Assembly: GCA_029265355.1 (NCBI GenBank)
Contig: JAJUJL010000002.1
Coordinates: 1-64,000 of the forward strand
Direction: 5' to 3'
DNA from: Chloroflexota bacterium
Lineage (GTDB): Bacteria > Chloroflexota > Anaerolineae > Anaerolineales > UBA4823
Length of the DNA: 64,000 nt
Shown here: positions 8,141 to 17,690 of the stretch, one piece after another
How positions within the stretch are numbered: position 1 is the stretch's first letter
Layout: each line of letters starts with the position of its first letter
Notes under the pieces: generated by a model
The model's input: only the letters and a program-made list of their open reading frames with translations
The model's database searches: none
Told to the model about the DNA's origin: nothing
Position numbers and translations under genes: made by a program

Positions 8141-10621
8141 CTAATGATCGTTGTTCGGTGTGGGGGATGGCAGGTCGCGATCATTGCCAGACCTGCTTTC
8201 GCCATCACCGGTAGAACGCGCCACGCTTTTCGCAAAACTTCTTAATCGCTCCATCACCAGGTAATTGAGGCTGCCGGTGGGATAAGTTCCATCGGGTTGA
8301 CGTTCGCCGGCCTCCATTCCTGTGAGAAGCGGAATCCCTTCATCAATCGTTTGGATAGCCCAGATGTGAAACTGACCGTTTGAGACAGCTTCGACAACCT
8401 CTTCAGACAGCATCAAGTGGGATATGTTGCTGGCAGGAATAATGACGCCCTGTTCACCGGTCAGGCCGCTCTTGCGGCAAGAATAGAAGAAACCCTCGAT
8501 TTTTTCGTTAACGCCGCCGATCGCCTGGATTTGCCCATGTTGGTTGATCGATCCGGTGACAGCAATGTCCTGGCGCAGCGGTACGCCAGCGATGGCAGAC
8601 AGCAGGGCGTAGAATTCTGCAGCCGAAGCGCTGTCGCCTTCGATACCCTCATAGGATTGCTCGAATGCCAGGCTGGCTGTCATGCTCAACGGCTGCTCCT
8701 GGCCGTAGCGCTGGCCCAATAATCCCGACAGAATCAGTACACCTTTGGTGTGGATCGGCCCGCCAAGTTTGGCTACCCGTTCGATATCCACGATTCCCTG
8801 CCTGCCTGGATGAGCAATAGCAGTCACCCGGCTGGGGCGACCAAAGGCGTAATCCCCCAGGCTGATCACCGAGAGTGCATTGATCTGGCCGACCACCTTG
8901 CCGGTGAGCGTGATCAGAATCGTACCTTTGGCAATCATATCCTGGATGCGTTCTTCGATGAGATCACTACGGAAGATATTTTCTTTGATGGCATGTTGAA
9001 CGGCATCGCGGGAAACCAGCACAGATTCGCCATCTCCCTTTGCGGCATCTTTGCGCGCCCAATAGGCAGCTTCGCGCACCAGGTCGGCAATTTTTCCAAA
9101 CCGTGTCGAGAGGCGATGCTGATCCTCTGCCAGCCTGGCGCTGTACTCGATGATGGCCGCGACTGCCTGACGATCGAAGGGGGGTAAATGGTTGTCATCC
9201 ACGACGGATTTTACAAACAGCCCGTACTCATACTCGGTGTGTGAGTTCCTTTCCATGGTGGTGGCGAACTCAGCCCGCACTTTGAATAGTTTGGCGAAAT
9301 CTTCATCATAGGCGCGCAGCAAGTAATACAGCAGGGGTGTCCCGACCAAAAATACCTTGATATTGAGAGGAATCGGCTCGGGTTCCAGGGTGACCGTGCT
9401 GATCAATCCCAATTGGTTAGCCAATTCGGTCATTCGGATTTCACCATCCCGAAGCACGCGCTTCAGCCCCTCCCAGGCGTAAGGGTTGATCAGCAGGTCG
9501 CGCGCAGGGATGACCAGAAAGCCGCCGTTGGCGCGGTGCATGCTTCCTGCCTGGATCAGGGTAAAATCGGTGCGGGAGAGGCCCATCGACACCTCGTGTT
9601 CGATGCGTCCCATCAGGTTGTTGTAAGTTGGGTAGCTTTCCAGCAGCACCGGCGCGCCGTTGCGTTCTTTATGACTTACCAGCACATTGACCACATAGCG
9701 GCGCGACCACTCTCGCTGCTGCAGAATGGCGACTGGCTCGTTGGGGTTGGCGACTTGGCTGGTGCGGAAGTTGTCCAGGTTTTCGAGGATGTCATCTTTT
9801 ACGGATTGCAGGTACTTTAACACACTCTCCAGGTCAGCATATTTTTCCTCGATTGTTTTCAGCAACGGTGAGAGCAGGTAAAGCAAAGTTTGTTCATCGA
9901 GATGGGCGATCGCTTCCTGGAGTTCCTTTTCCGTCTCCTTCATTCGATTGAGCGATTTATCGACTTCTTCGCTGAGCTTTTGCTGCAGCCTGGAGAGCTT
10001 TTCGCGCTGTTCGGGCGAGAGTTTCTCCAGTTCATCCGGCGTGAGCGGTTTCCCGCCCACTGCAGGCGCTAGCAAAAATCCAACCGGTGTACGGGCGATC
10101 AGGAAATTGTTTTTCTCGACCTGTTCTTGCAGTCGGATAAATTCGGCCTCTTGTTTCTTTTTATATTCCGCCACCATGCGGTCGCGCTCTTTGGTATATT
10201 CCTCGGATTCAAATCGCTTAGGGATCTCTCTCCGGCAGGTGTTGATCAAGTTTTCCATATCCTGGCGGAACTCGTCGGCTTTTCCGGCTGGAAAACGCAA
10301 GGCTTTGGGTTGGCGAGGGTTAGAAAAATTATTGACATAGCACCAGTCATCCGGGGTGTCCAGTTGCACAGCGATGCGCTGTAAATATTCCAGGCTCAAG
10401 GTGGTGCGACCAGAGCCGGATTGGCCGATGACAAATGTATTGTATCCGGGGCCGGAGACCTCGCTGCCCAACTCCAGGGCGCGCAGGGCGCGTGGCTGAC
10501 CGATGACATCGGTGAGGTCGGGCAAATCATCTGTGGTATTGAATCCCAGGGTTTCTGGTTGACAGAGTAAGCGAAGATGATCTGGCGTCAGTTCAGGCGG
10601 ATGGTTGTTCTTCTCAATCAT
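8141..10621 (-). CDS. LonB-type ATP-dependent protease
   Basis: An 826-residue protein. The N-terminal AAA-type ATPase has Walker A GQSGSGRTT (residues 66-74) and a long inserted coiled-coil region (about 120-300, charged, with EKLSPEQREKLSRLQQKL). The C-terminal Lon protease domain has the catalytic serine in GDSASAAE (S664) and the lysine in GGVNEKIEG (K707), 43 residues apart as in known Lon enzymes. The absence of the N-terminal substrate domain of LonA and the insert fit the LonB-like/AAA_32 group. No transmembrane helices are obvious. It would degrade damaged or regulatory proteins. A spaced 9-bp inverted repeat lies in the 120-nt leader. Confidence 0.9.
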   Translation of the reverse strand: MIEKNNHPPELTPDHLRLLCQPETLGFNTTDDLPDLTDVIGQPRALRALELGSEVSGPGYNTFVIGQSGSGRTTLSLEYLQRIAVQLDTPDDWCYVNNFSNPRQPKALRFPAGKADEFRQDMENLINTCRREIPKRFESEEYTKERDRMVAEYKKKQEAEFIRLQEQVEKNNFLIARTPVGFLLAPAVGGKPLTPDELEKLSPEQREKLSRLQQKLSEEVDKSLNRMKETEKELQEAIAHLDEQTLLYLLSPLLKTIEEKYADLESVLKYLQSVKDDILENLDNFRTSQVANPNEPVAILQQREWSRRYVVNVLVSHKERNGAPVLLESYPTYNNLMGRIEHEVSMGLSRTDFTLIQAGSMHRANGGFLVIPARDLLINPYAWEGLKRVLRDGEIRMTELANQLGLISTVTLEPEPIPLNIKVFLVGTPLLYYLLRAYDEDFAKLFKVRAEFATTMERNSHTEYEYGLFVKSVVDDNHLPPFDRQAVAAIIEYSARLAEDQHRLSTRFGKIADLVREAAYWARKDAAKGDGESVLVSRDAVQHAIKENIFRSDLIEERIQDMIAKGTILITLTGKVVGQINALSVISLGDYAFGRPSRVTAIAHPGRQGIVDIERVAKLGGPIHTKGVLILSGLLGQRYGQEQPLSMTASLAFEQSYEGIEGDSASAAEFYALLSAIAGVPLRQDIAVTGSINQHGQIQAIGGVNEKIEGFFYSCRKSGLTGEQGVIIPASNISHLMLSEEVVEAVSNGQFHIWAIQTIDEGIPLLTGMEAGERQPDGTYPTGSLNYLVMERLRSFAKSVARSTGDGESRSGNDRDLPSPTPNNDH

Positions 10622-10686
10622 CTCGTTCCACCTTTCCAGGCGAGGCCTGCAAGCAAAGAAACACGGCTGGATATTGATTGCCGGGC

Positions 10687-10728
10687 ATTAATCGCCATAT
10701 GGATGTCCCCCTTTGGTTTGCGATTAAT
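10687..10728. repeat. Spaced inverted repeat upstream of the Lon-like gene
   Basis: ATTAATCGC at 10687-10695 is the exact reverse complement of GCGATTAAT at 10720-10728, with 24 nt between. It lies 65-107 nt upstream of the protease start and just after the stop of the fructose bisphosphatase gene. It could be a regulator site or a long-loop hairpin. Confidence 0.45.
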
Positions 10729-10744
10729 TTATCAATGAACAAAA

Positions 10745-11776
10745 CTATATACCATACTGCCTGATAAACTCCTCCGCCTTTTCTACCAGAGTGCGGTTGC
10801 CAATGAAGAGAGGTGTGCGCTGGTGCAGGGAGGTGGGCACGATATCCAGGATATTCTGGTGACCGTCTGAGGCATAGCCGCCTGCTTGCGAGGCGATAAA
10901 TGCCAGGGGTGCAGCTTCGTAGAGCAAACGCAACTTTCCAGATGGCTTTTGGGGATCTTTGTGATCGGCGGGGTAGTAAAATACGCCCCCCTCGAGTAGA
11001 TTGCGGTGGAAGTCAGCTACCAGTGAGCCAGCATAGCGCAAAGAAAGGGGCGGGATTTGACCATCCAGTCCTTGGAGATATTGCGTGTAGCGCACCATAC
11101 TCTCCCCCCAGTATTTTTGGTAACCGTGATTCACACTGTAATATTTTGGCTTTTTAGGGATCTGGATGTTATCGTTAGTCAGCAGGAATTCGCCAATGTC
11201 AGGGTCCAGGGTGAATCCGAACACGCCCGAACCGCTTGAATAGACCAGCATAGTGCTGACGCCATACAACAGGTAGCCAGCAACTACCAGGTTGCGTCCG
11301 GGCTGCAGACAGTCTTCCATCGTGCCCGGGCCGCTGTCCGAAATTCGCCGGTAAATGGAAAAGATGGTGCCGATGGATGTGTTTGTTTCGATATTGGATG
11401 AGCCATCCAGGGGATCGTACAGCAGCACGTATTTACCGGTCTGGTAACGTTCTGGGATGGGCAGCAGTCCTTCATGCTCTTCCGAAGCCATGGCAGCGAG
11501 GCGACCGGTGTGGTCGTTCATGCGGTAGATGGTTTGGTCGGCGAGCTGATCCAGTTTCATCACTCGCTCGCCCTGGATGTTGACCTCATTGGTCTCCCCC
11601 AGTATTTCAGCTAACCCGCCACGCGTCGTGTTGCTGGCGATGAACTTGCCTGCCAATGCCAGGTCGTACAACAGGTTTGTCAGCGTGCCGGTGGCTTCGG
11701 GGTGGATTTTTTGCTCTTCAAGGATGTGTCTCTCAATGGTCATAATACGGGCATGAGAAACCAGCTTTGGTGGCAT
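10745..11776 (-). CDS. fbp: Class 1 fructose-1,6-bisphosphatase
   Basis: A 343-residue enzyme that hydrolyses fructose 1,6-bisphosphate to fructose 6-phosphate in gluconeogenesis. The metal-binding motif is [13 protein letters not shown], with the upstream acidic SEEHEG and the substrate-binding [19 protein letters not shown] (residues about 260-278) and [12 protein letters not shown]. Length is typical of class 1 enzymes. The start at 11776 has AGGAGG five nt upstream; a longer frame to 11836 has no ribosome site. It lies 78 nt after the DUF429-like gene on the same strand, and the Lon-like gene follows after 123 nt. Confidence 0.93.
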   Translation of the reverse strand: MPPKLVSHARIMTIERHILEEQKIHPEATGTLTNLLYDLALAGKFIASNTTRGGLAEILGETNEVNIQGERVMKLDQLADQTIYRMNDHTGRLAAMASEEHEGLLPIPERYQTGKYVLLYDPLDGSSNIETNTSIGTIFSIYRRISDSGPGTMEDCLQPGRNLVVAGYLLYGVSTMLVYSSGSGVFGFTLDPDIGEFLLTNDNIQIPKKPKYYSVNHGYQKYWGESMVRYTQYLQGLDGQIPPLSLRYAGSLVADFHRNLLEGGVFYYPADHKDPQKPSGKLRLLYEAAPLAFIASQAGGYASDGHQNILDIVPTSLHQRTPLFIGNRTLVEKAEEFIRQYGI

Positions 11777-11854
11777 ATGACCTCCTGCGTAGATTGAATG
11801 AACTGCAGAAATTGACTTGTTGATCTTATTGTACACGAAAGCAGCCAGTTAAGA

Positions 11855-12826
11855 TCATTGCTGGAGGTGGAAATCCGCCTGGCTGCCCTGGCCGAATATC
11901 CAGCCCTCGATTTGTTTCAACTCAGGAACATCTGGCTCCCACAAGATGGTGGGGTTGGTCAGCACATTGAGCATGCCCAACAAACCAACAAAGGCATCGA
12001 AACGATCCTCACCTTGTGGACTGTTCCCGAAACCCTCTGAAATCAGGCGGCTGGTAGCGGGGTCCAATGCGAGGTGGAGTCTTTGCGCCAGTGAAAACAG
12101 TGCCCCGGCAAGGTGGGTGCGATCGGCATGGCGACGTTTGGCCATTTTCCCAGGCAAGCGTACGATCCCCAGTTGGTGGTAGAACTCTGCCGGATAGGTT
12201 TCCACGACGATCACGTTTCCTGGCAAGCGCAACTCCTGCAGCGTACCAGCAAAAGGCCACAGAGCTAACCCCAATGCGGGCTGTTGCAGGGCGGGCGCCA
12301 GAACTTCGCGCCAGCCTGCCAGGGCAGCTTTGCCCACTTGCTGGGCGCCCATTGTCCAGAAGAGTGGTGCAGCGGCCCGCCGCCTGGCATGAGCAAGTTC
12401 GCAGCGCCGCCGCAATTGTCGGATTCCCAATCTGTTGATTAAATCCTGTAGCCGCTTGCCGCCGGGTTTTTGTGGATAGAATGGGCGGTGAAGGGTGATT
12501 TGGGTTGGGTCGGTGGCCGGCTGGTAGAAATCCTGCCAGGGGCCATGACCGAACTGGCGCAGCGCTGTGGTAAACTCTGTGATACCAGCCTGGCGGGCGT
12601 ATTCGATGGGCAGCCCGATGGGAAAGTCGAATCCGGCAAGAACACAACCCTGTTCGCCGCAGGCTGTCTTCAGTTGCGGCAGGTAGTTTGCAGCATCCAA
12701 GATATTTCCAAGGGACCGTAAGCGCCAGCCGCCGCCTGGATTCCGCGACGCCACAGCAGCCCACCGTTTTCTGGGGGTGATACTCCAATCAGCGTGAGCA
12801 ACCAGGTGGATTTCAGCCGAGGGCAT
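11855..12826 (-). CDS. Predicted RNase H-fold protein, DUF429-like
   Basis: A 323-residue soluble protein that I assign only tentatively. It has an early HADWS motif (residues 11-15), GFDFPIGLP (about 65-73), VIVVETYPAEFY (about 208-219), and a C-terminal GEDRFDAFVGLLGM, a pattern of spaced acidic residues that fits DUF429, a family predicted to adopt an RNase H-like fold. No function has been shown for most members. It lies 16 nt after the AlkZ-like gene and 78 nt before fructose bisphosphatase, at the far end of the long minus-strand run. Confidence 0.55.
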   Translation of the reverse strand: MPSAEIHLVAHADWSITPRKRWAAVASRNPGGGWRLRSLGNILDAANYLPQLKTACGEQGCVLAGFDFPIGLPIEYARQAGITEFTTALRQFGHGPWQDFYQPATDPTQITLHRPFYPQKPGGKRLQDLINRLGIRQLRRRCELAHARRRAAAPLFWTMGAQQVGKAALAGWREVLAPALQQPALGLALWPFAGTLQELRLPGNVIVVETYPAEFYHQLGIVRLPGKMAKRRHADRTHLAGALFSLAQRLHLALDPATSRLISEGFGNSPQGEDRFDAFVGLLGMLNVLTNPTILWEPDVPELKQIEGWIFGQGSQADFHLQQ

Positions 12827-12842
12827 GGCGAGCCGTCGCGCC

Positions 12843-13712
12843 TCAAGCGCCAGTTGATTGCAGCAGGCTGTTCAGCACGACCCAATCGCCGCTTTGCTGT
12901 TCGATGTGGACCCCGCTGGTGAGCTCGCCGGCTGCGACTAAATCCTGTATGGCCTGGTTTGCTTCCGCCAGTTTCCAGCTCATCAGGCGCGCCAGGTCGC
13001 CTGGTTGGGCAGCCCCCAGCGATCTAAAATAACACAGGGTGAGCCTCCGGCGAGCCTGGCGCTCGTTGATGTAACGGGCTTGTTGGGGAATTTGCGGGTA
13101 GTGACGTGCGGTAATATCATAGGCAAAGGCGTAGCGCCAGGCTCCGGCCTGCGTCACTGCCACGGGGACGAGTTTGAAGTCGGCCTGCAAATCGGCCAGG
13201 GCTTTATTGAAGCGCGCCTCGCTGTCGGGACTGGTCAGGCGAGCCTTTTTGCGCAGCGCCACGGTGTCCAGCGGGCCGTGCTCCAAGATGGCTTCGTACA
13301 CCACTTTAGCTTCCAGAGTCAGCCGGCCCTGTTCATAGAGCACCAGATGATCTTCTTCTGGGACTCCGTAATTCTCGGTGAGGGCGTAGAAATATGGGGC
13401 GAGTTCAAAAGAGATCATGGTGGCGCGTTTGCGCAGCACCTTGGCGTAGTACCAGGCTTGTCCGCCTAGCAGCGAGTCTTTCCAACCCCAGGTGATGTGC
13501 CCCGGATCATCGTGAGCGTCCGCCACCGGCCGGTTGCCAGCGACTGCCGTCCACAAGCTGGGGAAGGTGATGTCCTTGATCGGCCAGAAGTAAATGAAAC
13601 CGCGCTCATTGACAAAATCGATCGCTTGATCCCGCTGTTGGATGCGATTGTGAGGCAGCAGTCGAAAGGTCGATTGCCGGTATTGCTGGATGGCTTCAAA
13701 TGGTAGGCTCAT
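12843..13712 (-). CDS. AlkZ-like winged-helix protein (HTH_42 family)
   Basis: A 289-residue protein resembling the AlkZ/YcaQ superfamily of winged-helix DNA glycosylases. It begins with a region on RNERG-like motifs (INERQARRRLT appears about residue 215; DFVNERGFIYFWP about 32-44), and contains WGWKDSL and a winged-helix-type C-terminal half. True AlkZ uses a QxQ/QxD motif that I do not clearly see, so enzymatic activity is doubtful. Its ATG follows the stop of the LivM gene directly (TAAATG), so it is translationally linked to an ABC importer with which it has no evident functional tie. Confidence 0.55.
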   Translation of the reverse strand: MSLPFEAIQQYRQSTFRLLPHNRIQQRDQAIDFVNERGFIYFWPIKDITFPSLWTAVAGNRPVADAHDDPGHITWGWKDSLLGGQAWYYAKVLRKRATMISFELAPYFYALTENYGVPEEDHLVLYEQGRLTLEAKVVYEAILEHGPLDTVALRKKARLTSPDSEARFNKALADLQADFKLVPVAVTQAGAWRYAFAYDITARHYPQIPQQARYINERQARRRLTLCYFRSLGAAQPGDLARLMSWKLAEANQAIQDLVAAGELTSGVHIEQQSGDWVVLNSLLQSTGA

Positions 13713-15035
13713 TTATCGCGAGGGCGCTCTGGCATTCCTTCGAGCGGTCCACTTGTTCCACCAGGATTGGAGCGTGCCGGCGATGCCCGTGGGAAAGGCG
13801 ATAACGATCACGATGAAAATCACACCCAGGATCAAGAACCAGCGCTCTCCGATATTGATCTCGATGCCAGCGATGGGGATCACGGTGTCTCGCAAGGCTT
13901 GTTCAACCAGGTGGAGTAAGAAAGCGCCGATGACGGGTCCGATGAAAGTACCTGCTCCGCCGATGAGCGTCATCAGGAGCGGATCCATCGTGAAACTGAT
14001 CGACAACACGCTTGGGCTGGCGCCTTTGTTGAGCAAGCCGCGCAAGATACCTGCGCCGCAAGCCAGCGTTCCCGCCAGGACGATGGCAAGCATTTTGTAG
14101 GTGAAGGTGTTGTAACCCAACATGATGGCGCGGTCTTCGTTGTCGCGTATGGCATGCATCACTCGGCCGGTGGGGGAATTGACAATTTGCCGCACCAGTA
14201 AGAATGCGCCAACCAGGTATGCCAGTCCCAGGTAATAAAATGTGATCCGGTTCTTGGTGGCGTTGATCCAATCGGGAACGGCAAAGGTGAAGCCATCTTC
14301 AGCGCCGGTGATGTTGACCATGATCCGGTTTTGCGCCAACACGAAAAAAATCTCGGCAAACACAAGCGTGAAAATGGCAAAATACAATCCCCGGATACGC
14401 AAGGCGATCACGCTCACAAAGACGCCCATCGCAACGCTGACCAGCAGCGCGCCGAGCACCGCGCTGCCCAGCGGCCATTCCAGGTGGTGGATGAGCAAAC
14501 CTACTCCATAAGCCCCTGCGCCAAAGAATGCGGCGTGCCCAAATGAAATGACGCCGATGAAACCAAAAATCAGGTTGTAACTGATGGCGAGGGCGGCCAG
14601 GATGAAGGCTTCGATGAACACCGATTGCCAGAAGAAAGATTTGCCCCGTTCGCAGATGGATGAGTCGGTTCCCCAGGCAATCACAAAAGGCATGGCGATC
14701 AGCAGAAGCAGCGCGCTGAGCAAGGCGCCCTGGTTTCGCAGCGCGGTGAATACAGGATGCTTTCCAGGCGGAAAAGCAAATGCCACGGCAGTCAGCATGC
14801 CCAGCAGGATGGTCTCGGCGATATACAGGCTTCCGACGAGATTGAGCCCATCGGCGCAAGCGACCTCCGCCAGGCTGCGGGTAAAATGCTCGAAACCGGA
14901 GACATCAGGCGGCGCTTGCCCGCGGATCGCCGCGATCAAGGGAGGAGCCAACAAGGCTGCCAGCAGGATACCAGGCAGGAAACCCTTGTGAGAGGCCCGG
15001 TTGGGCTGTTCATAGAGAGCGCCGGGCGTTTGCAT
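13713..15035 (-). CDS. livM: Branched-chain amino acid-type ABC permease, LivM-like
   Basis: A 440-residue integral membrane protein with about ten or more helices. The LivM signature is seen in SYNLIFGFIGVISFGHAAFFGAGAY (in parts: SYNLIFGFIGVISFGHAAFF) and in the late TLIGGAGTFIGPVIGAF, which contacts the ATPase. An N-terminal extension with several extra helices makes it longer than a minimal LivM (about 320-420). It would form the heterodimeric channel with LivH. Its start shares one base with the LivH stop (TGATG), and its stop abuts the AlkZ-like start. Confidence 0.9.
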   Translation of the reverse strand: MQTPGALYEQPNRASHKGFLPGILLAALLAPPLIAAIRGQAPPDVSGFEHFTRSLAEVACADGLNLVGSLYIAETILLGMLTAVAFAFPPGKHPVFTALRNQGALLSALLLLIAMPFVIAWGTDSSICERGKSFFWQSVFIEAFILAALAISYNLIFGFIGVISFGHAAFFGAGAYGVGLLIHHLEWPLGSAVLGALLVSVAMGVFVSVIALRIRGLYFAIFTLVFAEIFFVLAQNRIMVNITGAEDGFTFAVPDWINATKNRITFYYLGLAYLVGAFLLVRQIVNSPTGRVMHAIRDNEDRAIMLGYNTFTYKMLAIVLAGTLACGAGILRGLLNKGASPSVLSISFTMDPLLMTLIGGAGTFIGPVIGAFLLHLVEQALRDTVIPIAGIEINIGERWFLILGVIFIVIVIAFPTGIAGTLQSWWNKWTARRNARAPSR

Positions 15036-16045
15036 CAGTTTTCCCTCCCAAACAAGCCGCTCGGGCGCACCAGCAGCACAACGATCATGATGAGTAAGAT
15101 GGATAGGCTGGCCAGCACCGGCGTTTGCAGATATTGCAGCGAGATTTGTTCGGCGGTGGCGCGCGTCAAGCCGACCAGGATGCTGGCAATGACCGTGCCT
15201 TCGAAGCTGCTCATCCCTCCCAGTACCACGACGATCACCGCGCTCAGCAAAAATTGATCGCCCATCGAGGGGAAAGCACCCAGGTACGGCGCGGCGGTGA
15301 TGCCGCCCAGGGCAGCCACGGCGCAGCCCAGGGCGAAAACCAGGGTGAAGATGCGTCGAATATTGATACCCAGCGCCTGCACCATCTCACTATCCTGCAC
15401 ACCTGCCCGGATGATGATGCCAATGCGGGTGCGCTGCAGCAGCAGCAGAATAGCTGCCATCAACACCGCACCGACGACGATGATAAAAACTCGGTAGGTT
15501 TCGAAGCGCGCCCCGAGGATCGGGAAGGTGGTGTCCAACGCTGCCGGGGGTTGGATCGGTATCAGCCCAGCCGGGCCATAGATGGCGCGCACGAGCTCAG
15601 TAAACACGATGCCCAGGCCAAAGGTGAGCACAATCTGGAAGACGGGGCGAGCATACAGCGGCCTGATCAGCGCCGATTCGGTCAAGGCGCCCAGCAGCCC
15701 GCCACCCAGCGTGGCAGCCATGATGGCAGCCATGAAGCGCGCCCACACCGGCGTGCCCTCTGGGAAACTGCCATATACGGCGAAGCCGATGTAAGCGCCG
15801 AGCATGAAGAAGCTGCCTTGCGCCAGATTGAGCACATCCAACAATCCAAAGACGATCGAGAAGCCCGCTGAAACCAGGAAGAAGAGCATCCCTTGATATA
15901 AGCCGGATAAAACCACCACGCTCACCTGACCTGGGTTGAAGAGGGCAAAATTGACCAACACAAGCAATGCAATGAATGCCGCGGAAAAGAGCAATGAGCT
16001 GCGGAAAGTGTTGGATCGCAGAACGGTTGCGGTTTGGAGTGACAT
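15035..16045 (-). CDS. livH: Branched-chain amino acid-type ABC permease, LivH-like
   Basis: A 336-residue membrane protein with about eight helices. Typical elements are GLYQGMLFFLVSAGFSIVFG (about residues 47-66), LDVLNLAQGSFFMLGAYIG and the coupling segment VVLGGMSSFEGTVIASILVG. It would pair with LivM and be driven by LivG and LivF. Four nt separate it from livF upstream, and it overlaps livM by one base. Liv importers take up branched-chain amino acids but also aromatic acids, amides and other carboxylates; the neighbouring CoA ligases make a carboxylic acid substrate likely (inference). Confidence 0.9.
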   Translation of the reverse strand: MSLQTATVLRSNTFRSSLLFSAAFIALLVLVNFALFNPGQVSVVVLSGLYQGMLFFLVSAGFSIVFGLLDVLNLAQGSFFMLGAYIGFAVYGSFPEGTPVWARFMAAIMAATLGGGLLGALTESALIRPLYARPVFQIVLTFGLGIVFTELVRAIYGPAGLIPIQPPAALDTTFPILGARFETYRVFIIVVGAVLMAAILLLLQRTRIGIIIRAGVQDSEMVQALGINIRRIFTLVFALGCAVAALGGITAAPYLGAFPSMGDQFLLSAVIVVVLGGMSSFEGTVIASILVGLTRATAEQISLQYLQTPVLASLSILLIMIVVLLVRPSGLFGREN

Positions 16046-16049
16046 GAGT

Positions 16050-16754
16050 TCAGGCAGCTCCCAGGTAGCGCCGGATTAAGTCGGGCTCTTTCAACAATTG
16101 CTTGATTTCTCCATGATGAACAGATTTCCCATCTTCGATGATGGTGTAGAAATCGGCGAGCTGACTGGCGACGCGGAAATTCTGTTCAACCAGCAGAACC
16201 GTGGAATGCGAGGAGAGCTGGCGGATGGCTTGCATCATCTGCTCGATGAGCACTGGCGCCAGCCCCTCGCTGGGTTCATCGATCAAGAGCAGTTTGTTTT
16301 CCGCCACCAGGGCGCGGGCAATGGCCAGCATCTGCTGCTGCCCTCCTGAAAGCTGTCCTCCAGGCCAGTTGTAAAGCCGTTCCAGGTCCGGGAAAAGATC
16401 GAAGATGAATCTCTGGCGCTCAGCCAGTTGGCCACGCTTGCGCTCTGCAATGCGCAAATTTTCTGCGACGGTCAGGTGGCGAAAGATGGCGCGGTATTCC
16501 GGTACATAACCGATGCCCAACTGGGCAATTTGGTAAGCTGGTTTGCCCACCAGGTCGGCGCCTTGATAGTTGATTCTACCGCGATGGGGTTTCCACAGAC
16601 CCATGATGCTGCGCAGGGTGGTGGTTTTGCCTGCCCCGTTGCGTCCTAGCAGCACGGTCACACTGCCTTCGGGTACCTGGAATGAGACGCCTTCCAAGAT
16701 GTGGAACTGTCCGATATCGGTGTAGATCTCGTCAACTTCCAGGATATTCGGCAT
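16050..16754 (-). CDS. livF: ABC transporter ATP-binding protein, LivF-like
   Basis: A 234-residue ATPase, the usual length of LivF. Walker A is GRNGAGKTT (residues about 37-45), the signature is QLSGGQQQML, Walker B is KLLLIDEPSEGL, and the switch histidine region is read as LLVEQNF. The QxxIGYVPE loop (IGYVPEYR) is characteristic of LivF. It lies 27 nt downstream of livG and four nt upstream of livH in the same operon. Confidence 0.92.
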   Translation of the reverse strand: MPNILEVDEIYTDIGQFHILEGVSFQVPEGSVTVLLGRNGAGKTTTLRSIMGLWKPHRGRINYQGADLVGKPAYQIAQLGIGYVPEYRAIFRHLTVAENLRIAERKRGQLAERQRFIFDLFPDLERLYNWPGGQLSGGQQQMLAIARALVAENKLLLIDEPSEGLAPVLIEQMMQAIRQLSSHSTVLLVEQNFRVASQLADFYTIIEDGKSVHHGEIKQLLKEPDLIRRYLGAA

Positions 16755-16781
16755 ACTCAGCTCGACTATGGGCGGCGCCTT

Positions 16782-17603
16782 TTAGATATCCAGGTCGCTG
16801 TACAGGCTGCCCAGGTAGGCTTCTTGCACCGTCTGGTTGGCGGCGATTTCGGCGGGGGTGCCTTCGGCCAGCAGGCGCCCCTGGTGCATCACCGAGATGC
16901 GATCCGATAAGCTCATCACCACGCTCATGTTGTGCTCGACCAGCACGACTGTCTTGCGGTTTTGAGCGCTGGCGGCGACTTCTTTGACCAGGGACATAAA
17001 TTCAGGCACTTGCTCGGTTGCCAGCCCAGCGGTTGGCTCATCCAGCAGCAAGATCTCGTTATCTTGAGCCAGCAACATTGCCAGCTCCAGGCGGCGTTTA
17101 TCGCCGTGCGGCAGCGAGGATACCAGGGAATGCCCGACGCCTGCCAGTCCAACGCGTTCCAGCACCCTCCAAGCGCGCTGTATATAGACATCGAAGCGCT
17201 GATAATGGGTGAGTAGCTTGAAGTTATCTCTGCCCAGGGCTTGCGCTGCCAGGCGCACATTCTCTAAGACAGTCAGGTTGGGAAAAACATTGGTGATCTG
17301 GTACGATCGACCAATCCCCAGGTGGGCGATGCGATGAGCCGGGAGGTGGGTGATATCTTGCCCCTTGAAGATCACTTTTCCCTGGGTCGGTTTGAGCACG
17401 CCGCTGAGCAAGTTTAGAAAAGTGGTTTTTCCTGCGCCGTTGGGACCGATGATCGAGTGGAAATCTCCGCTGGAGAGCTTAAAATCTACTCCATCCACGG
17501 CTTTCAAACCGCCAAAGTAACGCGAAAGCCCCTGCGTTTCCAGGATTGGGGCGGCTGGCGGGGATATTTCCAGGGGCAACTGACCGGTTTCGCCTTCGCT
17601 CAC
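16782..17603 (-). CDS. livG: ABC transporter ATP-binding protein, LivG-like
   Basis: A 273-residue ATPase. Walker A is GPNGAGKTT, Walker B ILLLDEPTAGL, and the C-terminal extension VQEAYLGS is typical of LivG. The ABC signature reads LPHGDKRRLE rather than LSGGQ, a variant common in the LivG branch. Translation starts at GTG 17603. The leader of about 20 residues before the first beta strand is longer than usual. A 13-bp hairpin in the 87-nt gap separates it from the binding-protein gene upstream. Confidence 0.91.
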   Translation of the reverse strand: MSEGETGQLPLEISPPAAPILETQGLSRYFGGLKAVDGVDFKLSSGDFHSIIGPNGAGKTTFLNLLSGVLKPTQGKVIFKGQDITHLPAHRIAHLGIGRSYQITNVFPNLTVLENVRLAAQALGRDNFKLLTHYQRFDVYIQRAWRVLERVGLAGVGHSLVSSLPHGDKRRLELAMLLAQDNEILLLDEPTAGLATEQVPEFMSLVKEVAASAQNRKTVVLVEHNMSVVMSLSDRISVMHQGRLLAEGTPAEIAANQTVQEAYLGSLYSDLDI

Positions 17604-17643
17604 GATGCCTTCTGTGAAGCGTGATCAGGAAATGGGCAGTGGC

Positions 17644-17674
17644 TGCGGGAAGGGCGACGCACGCCCTTCCCGCA
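17644..17674 (-). terminator. Intercistronic hairpin between binding-protein and ATPase genes
   Basis: A perfect 13-bp stem (17644-17656 with 17662-17674) with a 5-nt loop lies just after the stop of the binding-protein gene. No T run follows on the minus strand, so it is more likely a partial terminator or a 3'-end stabiliser that raises the binding protein relative to the membrane parts than a full stop. Confidence 0.6.
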
Positions 17675-17690
17675 ATCCGCTGAGCGTATT

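Noticed and set aside
15125-15871. A 248-codon plus-strand frame.
   Set aside because: It is antisense to livH, whose membrane segments and motifs are clear.
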